A stretch of 64,000 nucleotides of DNA from Pelagirhabdus alkalitolerans (GCF_900096905.1 NZ_FMYI01000002.1:248001-312000), one strand, 5' to 3'; shown: positions 42,931-53,012, numbered from the stretch's first letter. Notes: a model not told the origin generated them from the sequence alone. A program made the numbers and translations.

Positions 42931-43518
42931 TTATAACCATGTGATTTTAGGTTCTGTACCATTTTTAATCCGTTTAATATTAGCGGTATGGCGATAAACA
43001 ATGAAAATAGTTAAAATTAATGTCAGGATAACAAGTCCTGTGTCTCTCATAACAGAAGCCGTTATCACAGCTACTATACATGTTATAATCGATGATAGCG
43101 ATACGTATTTACTTAAATAAAGAGATACGAAAAAAGTTGCTAGTATGACAACAAAAATAAAAGGACTGACACCCAAAATCATACCACCCGATGTTGCGAC
43201 GGCTTTGCCACCTTTGAACTTAGCGAAAATTGGAAACATGTGACCGACAACTGCGGCAATACCGATCACTAAACCACTTATTTCAGGTTGATTAAAAATT
43301 AAAGGGAGAGATGCTGCAAGTGTACCTTTTAAAATATCTGCAAGTGTGACGATGAGGCCTGGTTTTTTGCCGAGAACGCGAAAAGCGTTAGTACCACCTA
43401 GATTTCCACTTCCATGTTCACGGATATCTATTTGATAAAATTGTTTCCCAACGATTAAACCAGAAGGGATTGAACCGATTAAATACGCTAGTATAATTAA
43501 CATTACATACATTTCCAT
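42931..43518 (-). CDS. plsY: Glycerol-3-phosphate acyltransferase PlsY
   Basis: 195 residues, about five membrane helices. Transfers acyl groups from acyl-phosphate to glycerol-3-phosphate, the first committed step of phospholipid synthesis. Three family motifs are visible: GSIPSGLIVGK, the HGSGNLGGTNAFRVLG loop, and GHMFPIFAKFKGGKAVATSGG. It is the YneS homologue and divergent from yneT, as in B. subtilis. Confidence 0.95.
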   Translation of the reverse strand: MEMYVMLIILAYLIGSIPSGLIVGKQFYQIDIREHGSGNLGGTNAFRVLGKKPGLIVTLADILKGTLAASLPLIFNQPEISGLVIGIAAVVGHMFPIFAKFKGGKAVATSGGMILGVSPFIFVVILATFFVSLYLSKYVSLSSIITCIVAVITASVMRDTGLVILTLILTIFIVYRHTANIKRIKNGTEPKITWL

Positions 43519-43758
43519 TTTAGAACCTCATTTCATAAATCATAGTAACTTTTATATTTTAACATGTAATATTCATTATACAAATACTTTTATGACCAGG
43601 TAATAAATTTTGTTGAAAATTAAACAAATATGAATTGATTTTGTATACACGAGAAAATGTAGAGCATAAATGGAACCTTTTCTCCTGAATTTAGTTGACC
43701 TCATTCGTTAAATGTGCGTAAACTGTCATTAGAACGTTTTAAAAAGGAGTGTTGTGTG

Positions 43759-44172
43759 ATGAGATACAAACATCCATCTGATAAAAAATTAAAAGAAGTG
43801 TTAACCGAAGCAAAAACGATTGCTGTTGTTGGTTTAAGTGATAAAGAAAACAGAACGTCTCATCAAGTATCAAAAGTAATGCAGGACGCTGGATACCGTA
43901 TTATACCTGTCAATCCTAACATTGAATCGGCTTTAGGTGAGACAGCTTATTCTAAATTAAGTGAGATCGAAGAAAAGGTAGATATTGTGAATGTTTTTAG
44001 ACAATCAATCTACTTATATGATGTCGCCAAAGAAGCAAAAGACATCGGCGCTTCAGTTTTATGGGGACAACTTGATGTTATTGATAAGTCCGTTTATAAG
44101 GATTTTAAAGATGATATGGAGATCATTATGGATGAATGTATCAAAGTCGCTTACCATGAAGTGATGAAATAA
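43759..44172 (+). CDS. yneT: CoA-binding protein YneT
   Basis: 137 residues forming one Rossmann-like CoA-binding domain: TIAVVGLSDKENRTSHQVSKVMQDAGYRIIPVNP at the N-terminus, then VDIVNVFRQ and VLWGQLDV. The family resembles the CoA-binding part of succinyl-CoA synthetase but has no ligase domain; the role is unknown. The ATG at 43759 follows AAAAAGGAG; a longer frame from 43714 lacks a binding site. Confidence 0.88.
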   Translation: MRYKHPSDKKLKEVLTEAKTIAVVGLSDKENRTSHQVSKVMQDAGYRIIPVNPNIESALGETAYSKLSEIEEKVDIVNVFRQSIYLYDVAKEAKDIGASVLWGQLDVIDKSVYKDFKDDMEIIMDECIKVAYHEVMK

Positions 44173-44186
44173 TATAGATTGACGGT

Positions 44187-44220
44187 TTAATTAAATAGAG
44201 CCTACGCTCTATTTAGTTAA
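44187..44220 (+). terminator. Hairpin between yneT and parE
   Basis: TTAATTAAATAGAGC and GCTCTATTTAGTTAA pair with one G-T around CTAC. There is no clear T tract after it, so termination is uncertain. Confidence 0.5.
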
Positions 44221-44265
44221 GCTGTTATCTTTGTGGATATAGATAAGGCGAAGCATGATTTTTCG

Positions 44266-44305
44266 TGCTATACTAAAACAGTAAAGATATGCAAACGTTC
44301 GTTCG
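44266..44305 (+). promoter_or_regulatory. parE promoter with LexA-box-like site
   Basis: An extended -10, TGCTATACT (TATACT at 44269-44274), puts the start of transcription near 44281. CAAACGTTCGTTCG at 44292-44305, read as its complement CGAACGAACGTTTG, fits the Bacillus LexA consensus CGAACRNRYGTTYC at 13 of 14 positions. parE of B. subtilis is reported among LexA targets. Confidence 0.65.
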
Positions 44306-44328
44306 ATCGACCGGAAGGAGTACGTAGT

Positions 44329-46281
44329 GTGAGTAAATTAAATACAAATTATACAGATGATTCAATTCAAGTATTAGAAGGTTTAGAAGCTGTTCGTAAA
44401 AGGCCGGGTATGTACATCGGTTCAACCGATGCGAGAGGACTCCATCACCTTGTCTTTGAAATAGTGGATAATGCGGTCGATGAGGCGTTATCCGGTTTTG
44501 GAGAAGAGATAAAGGTACAAGTCCATCGTGATCATAGCATTACCGTTAGTGATGAAGCACGAGGCATGCCGATTGGAACGCACCCATCTGGAAAATCAAC
44601 ACCTGAAGTTATTTTGACCGTTCTTCATGCAGGTGGAAAATTCGGTCAAGGTGGCTATAAAACTTCAGGAGGGCTTCATGGTGTAGGTGCTTCGGTTGTA
44701 AACGCCTTGTCTGAAAAATTAACTGTGACGATTCACCGTGACGGTAAAATCATGCAGCAAACATTTGCTAACGGCGGAATGCCTCAAGGGCCTTTAAAGC
44801 AAATTGGTAAAACGAAAAAGACAGGAACGTCAATCTGGTTTAAACCAGATCCATCTATTTTTCAATCAACTGTTTTCCAATATGACATTTTATCAGAAAG
44901 ACTGAGAGAAGCAGCCTTTTTATTAAAAGGGATTGCGATTACGTTAATTGATGAAAATGAAGATGTAGAAGAAACGTATCAATACCCAGAAGGATTAACC
45001 TCTTTTGTTGATTATTTGAATGAAGAAAAAGATACGCTTCACCCGGTCGTTTCGTTTGAAGGGGAGCAACAGTCAATTGAAGTTGATTTTGCTTTTCAAT
45101 TTAATGATGGCTACGCAGAAAGTATGTTGTCATTTGTCAATAATGTTCGAACAAAAGACGGAGGAACTCATGAGTCTGGTGCAAGAACAGCCATGACTCG
45201 TGTGTTTAATGAATATGCTCGAAAAAATGGTTTATTAAAGGAAAAGGATAAAAATTTAGAAGGTAATGATATTCGAGAAGGGTTTACAGCGATTGTATCG
45301 ATTCGCATTCCGGAAGAGAGTCTACAATTTGAAGGGCAAACGAAAAGTAAACTAGGAACATCTATAGCGCGTTCGGTTGTTGATGCAATTGTTTCAGAGA
45401 AATTGGCTTACTTTTTAGAAGAAAATCCTGAGACGGCTCACATGTTATTAAAGAAATCCGTTCGTGCTAAAGAAGCGAGAATGGCTGCTCGTAAAGCGAG
45501 AGAAGACGCCCGTTCAGGGAAAAAGAAAAAGAGAAAAGATGCGTTATTAAGTGGAAAATTAACGCCTGCTCAATCCAGAAAGCCAGATCGTAATGAACTT
45601 TATCTAGTAGAGGGTGACTCAGCAGGAGGGTCTGCAAAACAAGGCCGTGATCGGAAATTCCAAGCTGTATTGCCATTAAGAGGTAAAGTCGTCAATACGG
45701 AGAAAGCAAAATTAGAGGATATATTAAAAAACGAAGAAATCTCGACAATCATCCATACGATAGGTGCTGGTGTTGGCGGTGATTTTAATTTAGAAGATGT
45801 TCAATATGACAAAATCGTCATTATGACAGATGCTGATACGGACGGTGCACATATTCAAGTGTTACTACTGACTTTCTTTTATCGTTATATGCGTGAGTTG
45901 ATTGAGAACGGTAAAGTTTATATTGCACTCCCCCCTTTATATAAAATTTCAAAAGGAAAAGGCAAAAAAGAAAAAGTGAAATACGCTTGGAATGATGATG
46001 AAATGAAAGAAGCGATTTCTGAATTGAAAAGTGGTTATGTGTTACAACGCTATAAAGGTCTTGGTGAGATGAATGCAGACCAACTTTGGGAAACGACGAT
46101 GAGTCCTGAAACACGAACGTTAATTCGTGTCACAATTGATGACTTGGCTAGAGCTGAAAGACGTGTGACCACGTTAATGGGAGATAAAGTTGCCCCACGA
46201 CGTAAATGGATCGAATCACATGTTGAATTTGGATTAGGTCAAGAAACAAATATTATCGATAATGAGAATATCCATAGTTAA
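44329..46281 (+). CDS. parE: DNA topoisomerase IV subunit B
   Basis: 650 residues. ATPase subunit of the enzyme that decatenates replicated chromosomes. GHKL ATP site: EIVDNAVDEA, MPIGTHP, GGLHGVGASVVNALS; transducer lysine region; TOPRIM with YLVEGDSAGGSAKQGRDR and MTDADTDGAHI; C-terminal YKGLGEMNADQLWETTM. The GTG at 44329 follows GGAAGGAG; the longer upstream frame includes the promoter region. Operon with parC. Confidence 0.97.
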   Translation: MSKLNTNYTDDSIQVLEGLEAVRKRPGMYIGSTDARGLHHLVFEIVDNAVDEALSGFGEEIKVQVHRDHSITVSDEARGMPIGTHPSGKSTPEVILTVLHAGGKFGQGGYKTSGGLHGVGASVVNALSEKLTVTIHRDGKIMQQTFANGGMPQGPLKQIGKTKKTGTSIWFKPDPSIFQSTVFQYDILSERLREAAFLLKGIAITLIDENEDVEETYQYPEGLTSFVDYLNEEKDTLHPVVSFEGEQQSIEVDFAFQFNDGYAESMLSFVNNVRTKDGGTHESGARTAMTRVFNEYARKNGLLKEKDKNLEGNDIREGFTAIVSIRIPEESLQFEGQTKSKLGTSIARSVVDAIVSEKLAYFLEENPETAHMLLKKSVRAKEARMAARKAREDARSGKKKKRKDALLSGKLTPAQSRKPDRNELYLVEGDSAGGSAKQGRDRKFQAVLPLRGKVVNTEKAKLEDILKNEEISTIIHTIGAGVGGDFNLEDVQYDKIVIMTDADTDGAHIQVLLLTFFYRYMRELIENGKVYIALPPLYKISKGKGKKEKVKYAWNDDEMKEAISELKSGYVLQRYKGLGEMNADQLWETTMSPETRTLIRVTIDDLARAERRVTTLMGDKVAPRRKWIESHVEFGLGQETNIIDNENIHS

Positions 46282-46299
46282 GGTTGAGGAGGAAGTGTT

Positions 46300-48750
46300 T
46301 TGGCAGCAACTGAAAATTATTTAGATTTGCCATTAGAAGAAGTGATAGGTGACCGATTTGGTCGATATAGTAAATACATTATTCAAGACCGTGCCTTGCC
46401 TGATGCAAGAGACGGTCTAAAACCTGTACAAAGAAGAATTTTGTATGCCATGCATGAAGAAAAGAATACACATGATAAAGGTTTTAGAAAATCAGCAAAA
46501 ACAGTAGGAACCGTAATTGGTAACTATCACCCGCATGGTGACAGTTCTGTATATGAAGCGATGGTTCGATTAAGTCAAGACTGGAAAGTAAGAAATGTAT
46601 TGGTTGAAATGCACGGTAATAACGGAAGTGTAGACGGAGATCCCCCCGCAGCCATGCGTTACACAGAAGCGCGTCTATCTGCAATTTCAAGTGAATTAAT
46701 TCGCAATATAGAAAAAGATACAGTGGATTACATTCCAAACTTTGATGACACGATTGATGAGCCTGTTGTGTTGCCAGCACGTTTTCCAAATTTATTAGTC
46801 AATGGTTCAACAGGTATATCAGCCGGTTATGCGACAGATATTCCACCTCACAATTTAGAAGAAGTAATCGATGCAGTCATTAAAAAGATCGACAAACCTG
46901 AAACATCGATAGAAGAATTGATGACAATTTTAAAAGGACCTGACTTTCCAACGGGTGGTATCGTTCAAGGTGAAGAAGGGCTCAAAAATGCTTATAAGAC
47001 TGGCAAAGGTAAAGTTGTTGTCAGAGGTCGAGCAAATATTGAGCCATTACGTGGTAACCGTGAACAAATTGTGATTGATGAAATCCCGTTTGAAGTCAAT
47101 AAGGCAGCTATGGTCAAGCGAATGGATGAACTGAAAATTGACCGTAAAGTTGAAGGGATTGCCGAAGTTCGTGACGAAACAGATCGTGAAGGCATGCGTA
47201 TCGTTATTGAATTGAAAAAAGATGCAGATAGCCAAGGCGTTTTAAATTACTTTTATAAGCATACAGACCTACAAGTCACATATCATTTTAATATGGTCGC
47301 AATAAAAGATAAAGCGCCTAGACAATTAAGTTTAGCCCAGTTATTAGAAGCCTACATTGAGCACCAAGAAGAAGTTGTGATGCGTCAATCAAAGTATGAT
47401 TTGAATAAAGCAGAAAAACGTTATCACATTGTTGAAGGTTTGATCAAAGCCATTTCTGTACTGGATGAATTAATTGCTATTATAAGAGGCAGTGAAAATA
47501 AACAAGATGCCAAATCAAATATTATTCATCAATTTCATTTCTCAGAAGAACAAGCAGAAGCGATTGTTAACTTACAATTGTATCGCTTAACTAATACAGA
47601 TATTACAGCACTTGAAGAAGAAAAAGCGCAATTGGATCAATCCATTGAAGAACTGTCATCGATTATTAATGATGATAAAAAGCTTAAACAAGTGATCAAA
47701 CAAGATTTAAAATCGGTTAAGAAACGTTTTAAAACACCGAGATTAACATCAATTGAAAAAGAAGTTGAAGAAATAAAAATTAATTTAGAAGTCACAGTGG
47801 CAAGTGAAGATGTATTAGCTTCTGTTACAGAACAGGGTTATGTGAAACGAACAAGTTTAAGGTCTTATGCGGCTTCCAATGAAGAAGACTTAGCGTTAAA
47901 AGATGATGACCATTTAATCGGTTTATTTGAAATTAATACAACCGATACATTACTTCTTTTCACTAATCGCGGACGGTATTTATACATGCCTGTCCATATG
48001 TTGCCTGATATAAGGTGGAAAGATCTTGCCCAGCATGTATCGAATATTGTATCGATTGAAGCAGAAGAAAAAATCGTTCAAGCAATCCCTGTTCGAGACT
48101 TTTCGATCCCAAATTATTTAATCTTCTTTACTAAAAATGGCATGATCAAGCGAAGTGAACTGTCATTATATGAGGCTCAAAGGTATTCAAAACCTTTAGT
48201 GGGCATCAACTTAAAAGCTGATGATGAATTATTAAATGTTCAAGTCTCAAATGGTTTACAAGATGTGTTTGTTGTATGTGACAGAGGATATGGATTACGT
48301 TATAACGAAGCAGAAGTGACGCCAGTTTCTCAGCGTGCTGCAGGTGTTAAAGCGATGAACTTGAAAGAAGATGAAGTCATTGTAAGTGGAATGGTTATAA
48401 ATGGTGAAACGGATCAAACATTTTTAACATTAGTGACGCAACGTGGTGCGATGAAACGGATGCGTTTAACTGAATTTGAGCAACTCAAACGTGCTAAACG
48501 AGGCCAGGTTATGTTAAGAGAATTAAAAGGAAAGCCGCATCGAGTAGCTGGCTTTGTTGAAATTAGTCCAACTGATGAAGTCATACTACAAACTGATCAA
48601 AATCACGTATCTGTCCATCATCCAATGGAATTAAGTATTAGTGATCGGTATAGTAACGGATCGTTTGTGATTGATAATGATCAAGCGGGAGACGTGGTTA
48701 AAGTGTGGAAAAAACCAGCTTATCAAGTTCCATTCAGTGCTTTTGAATAG
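46300..48750 (+). CDS. parC: DNA topoisomerase IV subunit A
   Basis: 816 residues, starting with TTG behind GAGGAGG, 18 bases after parE. The DNA-breaking subunit: catalytic Tyr121 in AAMRYTEARLS, and a quinolone-pocket HPHGDSSVYEAM (77-88) with the Ser82 and Glu86 that correspond to Ser80 and Glu84 of staphylococcal GrlA, so no resistance change there. Breakage-reunion domain to about 490, then a C-terminal beta-pinwheel with repeated xTxxGxxKR-type blades (TEQGYVKRTS, TKNGMIKRSE, TQRGAMKRMR). Confidence 0.97.
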   Translation: MAATENYLDLPLEEVIGDRFGRYSKYIIQDRALPDARDGLKPVQRRILYAMHEEKNTHDKGFRKSAKTVGTVIGNYHPHGDSSVYEAMVRLSQDWKVRNVLVEMHGNNGSVDGDPPAAMRYTEARLSAISSELIRNIEKDTVDYIPNFDDTIDEPVVLPARFPNLLVNGSTGISAGYATDIPPHNLEEVIDAVIKKIDKPETSIEELMTILKGPDFPTGGIVQGEEGLKNAYKTGKGKVVVRGRANIEPLRGNREQIVIDEIPFEVNKAAMVKRMDELKIDRKVEGIAEVRDETDREGMRIVIELKKDADSQGVLNYFYKHTDLQVTYHFNMVAIKDKAPRQLSLAQLLEAYIEHQEEVVMRQSKYDLNKAEKRYHIVEGLIKAISVLDELIAIIRGSENKQDAKSNIIHQFHFSEEQAEAIVNLQLYRLTNTDITALEEEKAQLDQSIEELSSIINDDKKLKQVIKQDLKSVKKRFKTPRLTSIEKEVEEIKINLEVTVASEDVLASVTEQGYVKRTSLRSYAASNEEDLALKDDDHLIGLFEINTTDTLLLFTNRGRYLYMPVHMLPDIRWKDLAQHVSNIVSIEAEEKIVQAIPVRDFSIPNYLIFFTKNGMIKRSELSLYEAQRYSKPLVGINLKADDELLNVQVSNGLQDVFVVCDRGYGLRYNEAEVTPVSQRAAGVKAMNLKEDEVIVSGMVINGETDQTFLTLVTQRGAMKRMRLTEFEQLKRAKRGQVMLRELKGKPHRVAGFVEISPTDEVILQTDQNHVSVHHPMELSISDRYSNGSFVIDNDQAGDVVKVWKKPAYQVPFSAFE

Positions 48751-48824
48751 TGCATATGTTTTTAGAAATTACGTGAATCGTGTTAAAGTTTTAGTACACT
48801 TTTAGAAAAAAGGGGTATGCTAAG

Positions 48825-49295
48825 ATGGTTTCAGATAAACAATTTAAACAAGCGATGAGTCAATTTGCAACGGGAATAACGGTTGTAAGTGCAGAAGAGA
48901 ATAAAGAAGTCAAAGGGATCACGGTTAATGCATTTATGTCTTTATCGCTTGATCCCATGTTGATCGCTATTTCTTTGCAAAATAAAGCGAATATGATTCA
49001 AACATTAGAAAATACTGATCAGTTTGGGATTAGTATTTTAAAAGATGATCAACAAGAAGAGTCGATGATTTTTGCGAATCAAAAAAAACCGGAACAGCCT
49101 GTTTCTTTTGACTATGTCAATCAGACGCCGGTAATTCCGAACGCACTCGTTCAAATAGTATGTGAGAAAGAATCTGTAGTTGAAGCTGGTGATCATACGA
49201 TTGTGATTGCGAAAGTCAATGAGATAAACAATGATACGGGTAAACCACTAATCTATTTTGGCGGACATTACCAAGCTTTAAACGAGAAATTATAA
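48825..49295 (+). CDS. Flavin reductase-like FMN-binding protein
   Basis: 156 residues with the split-barrel flavin reductase fold: MSQFATGITVVSAEENKEVKGITVNAFMSLSLDPMLIAISLQ is the typical FMN-binding first half, and HTIVIAKV the late strand. Likely an NAD(P)H-flavin reductase that serves a monooxygenase; no partner is adjacent. The ATG follows AAAAGGGG. Confidence 0.88.
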   Translation: MVSDKQFKQAMSQFATGITVVSAEENKEVKGITVNAFMSLSLDPMLIAISLQNKANMIQTLENTDQFGISILKDDQQEESMIFANQKKPEQPVSFDYVNQTPVIPNALVQIVCEKESVVEAGDHTIVIAKVNEINNDTGKPLIYFGGHYQALNEKL

Positions 49296-49299
49296 CAAC

Positions 49300-49337
49300 T
49301 TAAAAAGGCTCCTTGCTAAAAAGTAAGGGGCTTTTTA
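49300..49337. terminator. Bidirectional terminator
   Basis: AAAAAGGCTCCTT and AAGGGGCTTTTT pair with one mismatch, between convergent genes. Confidence 0.85.
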
Positions 49338-49357
49338 AAAATTTTATAAAGTTATTG

Positions 49358-50224
49358 TCAGGCTTGTTTGACACTGAGTGTTGTAATGGTGATAAGGACG
49401 ATTGTCATTCCTATTAATTGAACCATGGTCAAGTCATCGCCGATCCATATTACACCTATAAATGAAGCGGTGACAGGTTCTACCATAGCAATCATTGAAG
49501 CAGTCGTAGGGGCCGTCCAACGTATTCCAATGAAAAAAAAAGCAAATGAAAGTCCAGCGCCTAAAAAACCTAATAATAAAAACCAACCAACATCACTTGA
49601 TGTTAAGACATTTAAAGCTTCTGAACGATCTATAAATAAAAGAAGAATCAGACTAAAAGCTAAAAAGGCAAATGTAAGTGAAACTTGAGGACTGCCATCT
49701 TTGGCAGCTTTTTTAAATGAAAATATAAATACAGCATACGATATTCCAGCAAATACACCAGCTAATATTCCGGCAAAACTAACAGTCATTTCATCTATAT
49801 TATAAGCACCCGTTAATAAAATGATTCCCATTAGTACACTGACAACGCATCCCCACTTGAACCATGTCGAACGCTCAATACCTAAAAGAAATGAAACGAG
49901 AAGAACAAATAGGGGTGCTGTATACATTAACGTTGATGCAATAGTAATACTTGATAATTGTATACCTAAATAATATAAACTGAAATTAAACGTAACACCA
50001 ATTCCGGCAATTATAGACCACACATATAAACGGGTAGTATAAGAATAGTTTTTGTCGTAACGTAAAATAAACCATATTAGAAAACAAATAAATCCAATGG
50101 CACCTCGGTAAAATGAAATGACAAAAGGATCCCATCCGTTACTCATTAATAGATCGCCAATTACTCCACTCAAGCCCCAAAAGACAGCAGCAAGCATAAC
50201 TAATAGAGTCCCTTTCCATTGCAT
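49358..50224 (-). CDS. EamA/DMT-superfamily transporter
   Basis: 288 residues with ten membrane helices in two EamA repeats. The first begins AAVFWGLSGVIGDLL and the second near residue 150 (AGVFAGISYAVFIF); GLGVAPWLSY-like loops and EPVTASFIGVIWIGDDLT at the end of the second are typical. Expected to export or import small metabolites. Start behind TTAGGAGG. Substrate unknown. Confidence 0.85.
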   Translation of the reverse strand: MQWKGTLLVMLAAVFWGLSGVIGDLLMSNGWDPFVISFYRGAIGFICFLIWFILRYDKNYSYTTRLYVWSIIAGIGVTFNFSLYYLGIQLSSITIASTLMYTAPLFVLLVSFLLGIERSTWFKWGCVVSVLMGIILLTGAYNIDEMTVSFAGILAGVFAGISYAVFIFSFKKAAKDGSPQVSLTFAFLAFSLILLLFIDRSEALNVLTSSDVGWFLLLGFLGAGLSFAFFFIGIRWTAPTTASMIAMVEPVTASFIGVIWIGDDLTMVQLIGMTIVLITITTLSVKQA

Positions 50225-50319
50225 ACTGATCCTCCTAACAAAGCTGTTTAATCAAAAAGGCATTTACCATTAATACCCATTCCTTGTTAAGACTATCACT
50301 AAACATTTAGATTAAGGGT

Positions 50320-51126
50320 TTAACTAAATGTCATAATATGTTCAAATCCACGTGCAATATTCTTTGACTCATGCGCATCAGAACCAGGAGTTAACGTAAT
50401 ATCCATCTCTTTTGCCTTTTGCAAAATCGAGCGAGACGGATAAAGTTCTAAACAGTCTGGTTTATACAATCCAGCAGTATTTACGTCAAGCTGATAATCA
50501 TGGCGCTTAATTTGATTCAAAATGGATTCAATTAAATCAATATATATCTTTTGATTCGGGAACTTTTCTTGAAACTTACGTACTAACGTCATATGTCCAA
50601 TTCGAGTTGGCTTATGAGTACCTAAATCAGCCTCAATAGATTGAAGTACCGTTTTGTAATAGGCTTGATACACCTGATCAATTGAACCGAAAGAATTAAT
50701 CATAGACTTAAAATTTTCCGTACTGTAATCAAGGCAATAATAGTTTTGATTAGGTGCTTTTAGCATATGAACAGAAAGAATGGCATCGTCTATATGAGGA
50801 TGATATGTATCTAAAAATAGTCGAGTTTGATCTTCATAGTCTTCAATAAAATCAATTTCAAAACCAACATTGATTTTCATAGCGTGTTTATATTCATTTT
50901 TTAGCTGATGCCCTTGTTTTAAGTAATCATCTAAATCTGACCAGTTCATCGCACTATCTTTTAAAGGAACAGGATCAGAAAAGCTTTCAGGTAAGGGAGC
51001 GTGTTCAGTAAAACTGATTTCAGTAAGCCCTTTTGAAATGGCTTTTTCGATGTATGCTCGCCAAGCATCTTGACTGCCGTGTGGGCAATAAGGTGTGTGT
51101 ACATGGTAATCGCCTAAAAACGTCAT
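50320..51126 (-). CDS. hisJ: Histidinol-phosphatase, PHP family
   Basis: 268 residues. Dephosphorylates histidinol phosphate, the penultimate substrate stage of histidine synthesis. Metal-binding motifs of the PHP domain: DYHVHTPYCPHG at the N-terminus, SFTEHAPLP, GFEIDF, LSVHML, and TPGSDAHES near the C-terminus. It is divergent from the his operon with 159 bases between, which supports the pathway assignment. Ribosome binding site AAGGAGG. Confidence 0.92.
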   Translation of the reverse strand: MTFLGDYHVHTPYCPHGSQDAWRAYIEKAISKGLTEISFTEHAPLPESFSDPVPLKDSAMNWSDLDDYLKQGHQLKNEYKHAMKINVGFEIDFIEDYEDQTRLFLDTYHPHIDDAILSVHMLKAPNQNYYCLDYSTENFKSMINSFGSIDQVYQAYYKTVLQSIEADLGTHKPTRIGHMTLVRKFQEKFPNQKIYIDLIESILNQIKRHDYQLDVNTAGLYKPDCLELYPSRSILQKAKEMDITLTPGSDAHESKNIARGFEHIMTFS

Positions 51127-51220
51127 TTGTATTCCTCCTTAATTCCTTTATAATATAGATAAATTTCCTTTTTGAAAAGGGCTGTTTATGTTGACGCGGA
51201 CATATTCTCATGTTAAATTA

Positions 51221-51249
51221 TTAATTAACAAACAATACTTTACTATAAT
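51221..51249 (+). promoter_or_regulatory. Promoter of the his operon
   Basis: TTAATT (51221-51226) and TATAAT (51244-51249) with a 17-base spacer. There is no room for a T-box before the start codon at 51286. Confidence 0.5.
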
Positions 51250-51285
51250 AAAGTGGTAGAGTGATAAAGAAACGGATGTGACAAT

Positions 51286-52395
51286 ATGTTTTTACCAGCA
51301 GGAAGTCAGGATCAAATCGGTGAAAAACTTGACCGACAAGCGAAAGTGATTCAATCATTCAGAACGGTAGTTAAAGACAGAGGTTTTAAAGCAATTGAAA
51401 CCCCAGTTGTAGAATACGCTCAAACTTTTAATAATTCTCATGTCGGGATGAAACTTTCTCACATGTTGAAGTGGTTTGACCGTGACGGTGAAATTGAAGT
51501 TTTAAGACCTGATTGGACGACAGCCATCGCTAGAGCCATCATGAATCAACACCCCAAACAATTAAAATGGTTTTACCAAGGATCGATCTTTAGACAAGAT
51601 AAAAATGGGTTTGAGAGCCGACAAGCAGGTATTGAAATTGTAAGAGCCGATCCGTATTTAGGTGAAATCGAATCGCTTTTTACAGCCGTTGATGTTTTGT
51701 CAGCTTGGAAGATTGATAACTATTTGATTGAGTTAGGTCATACAGCTATATTTGATTATTTCATTCAAGAACTAGGTGTTACTGATGATACTAAAAAGTT
51801 ACTTAGAACGGCTCTACATGATAAAAAACAGGATGATGTCTATCGTCTTGTCGACCAAACAAATAAGCCATCGATTGCGAAGGAATTAGTTGAACTTACC
51901 GAGGCTTACGGTGATAAAACGATTTTGGATGAATATAAGCAAAAATGGGGAAATAGACCGGAACTCATTGAAGTCATCAACCATCTTCAATCATTAATTG
52001 ATAATTTAGAAGCATTAGGTTATAAAAATATAATTATTGATTTAGGACGTGTTAAACAATTACCTTATTATAGTGGGGTCATGTTTAGAGGTTACTTAAC
52101 ATCCACTGGCGAAACATGTTTTTCAGGTGGCCGCTATGATCAATTGTATGACCAATTTGGCGATGATAAAATTCGTGCGATTGGTTTAGCTTTTGATGTC
52201 GATGTCTTAGCTAACCACATTAAAGACGACCAGACAAAAAATAAAGTGTGTTTAGTATGCACACCGAAAACACATGTAAAAGCTGAAAAGATGCGAAAAG
52301 ATTTTCCTGATTCAGTCGTGGATATAACGTATGAACAACCCAATGAAGAAGACTATACAAAAGTCATAACTGTTCGTGATGAGGTGAACCAATGA
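51286..52395 (+). CDS. hisZ: ATP phosphoribosyltransferase regulatory subunit
   Basis: 369 residues, related to histidyl-tRNA synthetase but lacking the tRNA-binding domain. It holds the class II motif-2-like segment FYQGSIFRQDKNGFESRQAGIEIV and the histidine-binding YSGVMFRGYL near residue 264. It forms a complex with the short HisG and confers histidine feedback. Its reading frame overlaps hisG by four bases (ATGA). Weak ribosome binding site, which may limit operon translation. Confidence 0.93.
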   Translation: MFLPAGSQDQIGEKLDRQAKVIQSFRTVVKDRGFKAIETPVVEYAQTFNNSHVGMKLSHMLKWFDRDGEIEVLRPDWTTAIARAIMNQHPKQLKWFYQGSIFRQDKNGFESRQAGIEIVRADPYLGEIESLFTAVDVLSAWKIDNYLIELGHTAIFDYFIQELGVTDDTKKLLRTALHDKKQDDVYRLVDQTNKPSIAKELVELTEAYGDKTILDEYKQKWGNRPELIEVINHLQSLIDNLEALGYKNIIIDLGRVKQLPYYSGVMFRGYLTSTGETCFSGGRYDQLYDQFGDDKIRAIGLAFDVDVLANHIKDDQTKNKVCLVCTPKTHVKAEKMRKDFPDSVVDITYEQPNEEDYTKVITVRDEVNQ

Positions 52396-53009
52396 AACCA
52401 GTAATTGCATTAACAAAAGGTCGATTAGAGAAGCAATTTACAGAATACTTTAAAAGTTTAGGGTTTGATACGACGCCTTTAACAGAAAAAGGTCGAAAAT
52501 TAAGGGTGGAAACAGATGATTTTCAATTTATTTTTGCTAAAGGTCCAGATGTAACGGTTTATGTAGAGCATGGCATTGCGGATTTAGGCATTGTTGGTGG
52601 TGATATATTAGCTGAATATCAACCGGATGTATATGATCTCTTCCCGTTACCGTTTGGCGCATGCCGTATGGCAGTTGCAACCGAAAAAGGAAAGGTATGG
52701 CCAGATCAAAAGAAAACAATAGCGAGTAAATACACAGGTATCACCAAACAATTCTTTAAAGCAAACGGTGAATCAGTTGATATTATTAAGCTAGAAGGTT
52801 CAGTTGAGTTAGCGCCGATTCTAGGCTTAGCAGACGGCATTGTTGATATTGTCGAAACAGGGACAACACTTAAAGAAAACGGACTCGTTGTTGATGAAGA
52901 ATTTATGAACTTTAGTGCTCGATTAATTGCTAATCGCTCACATTTGAAGATTAAAAAGGATGCCTTAATGCCCTTTATTGAAAAATTAAAGTCTAAAAAA
53001 GGAGTTTGA
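52392..53009 (+). CDS. hisG: ATP phosphoribosyltransferase, short form
   Basis: 205 residues. First reaction of histidine synthesis: joins ATP and PRPP. The short form lacks the C-terminal regulatory domain and needs HisZ, which is encoded directly upstream. Motifs: ALTKGRLEKQF, GIADLGIVGGDIL, and the PRPP-binding DGIVDIVETGTTLKENGL. Confidence 0.95.
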   Translation: MKPVIALTKGRLEKQFTEYFKSLGFDTTPLTEKGRKLRVETDDFQFIFAKGPDVTVYVEHGIADLGIVGGDILAEYQPDVYDLFPLPFGACRMAVATEKGKVWPDQKKTIASKYTGITKQFFKANGESVDIIKLEGSVELAPILGLADGIVDIVETGTTLKENGLVVDEEFMNFSARLIANRSHLKIKKDALMPFIEKLKSKKGV

Positions 53010-53012
53010 GAG

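Noticed and set aside
46528..46563. Possible quinolone-resistance change in parC
   Set aside because: The pocket reads HPHGDSSVYEAM with the sensitive Ser and Glu residues, so no change is seen.
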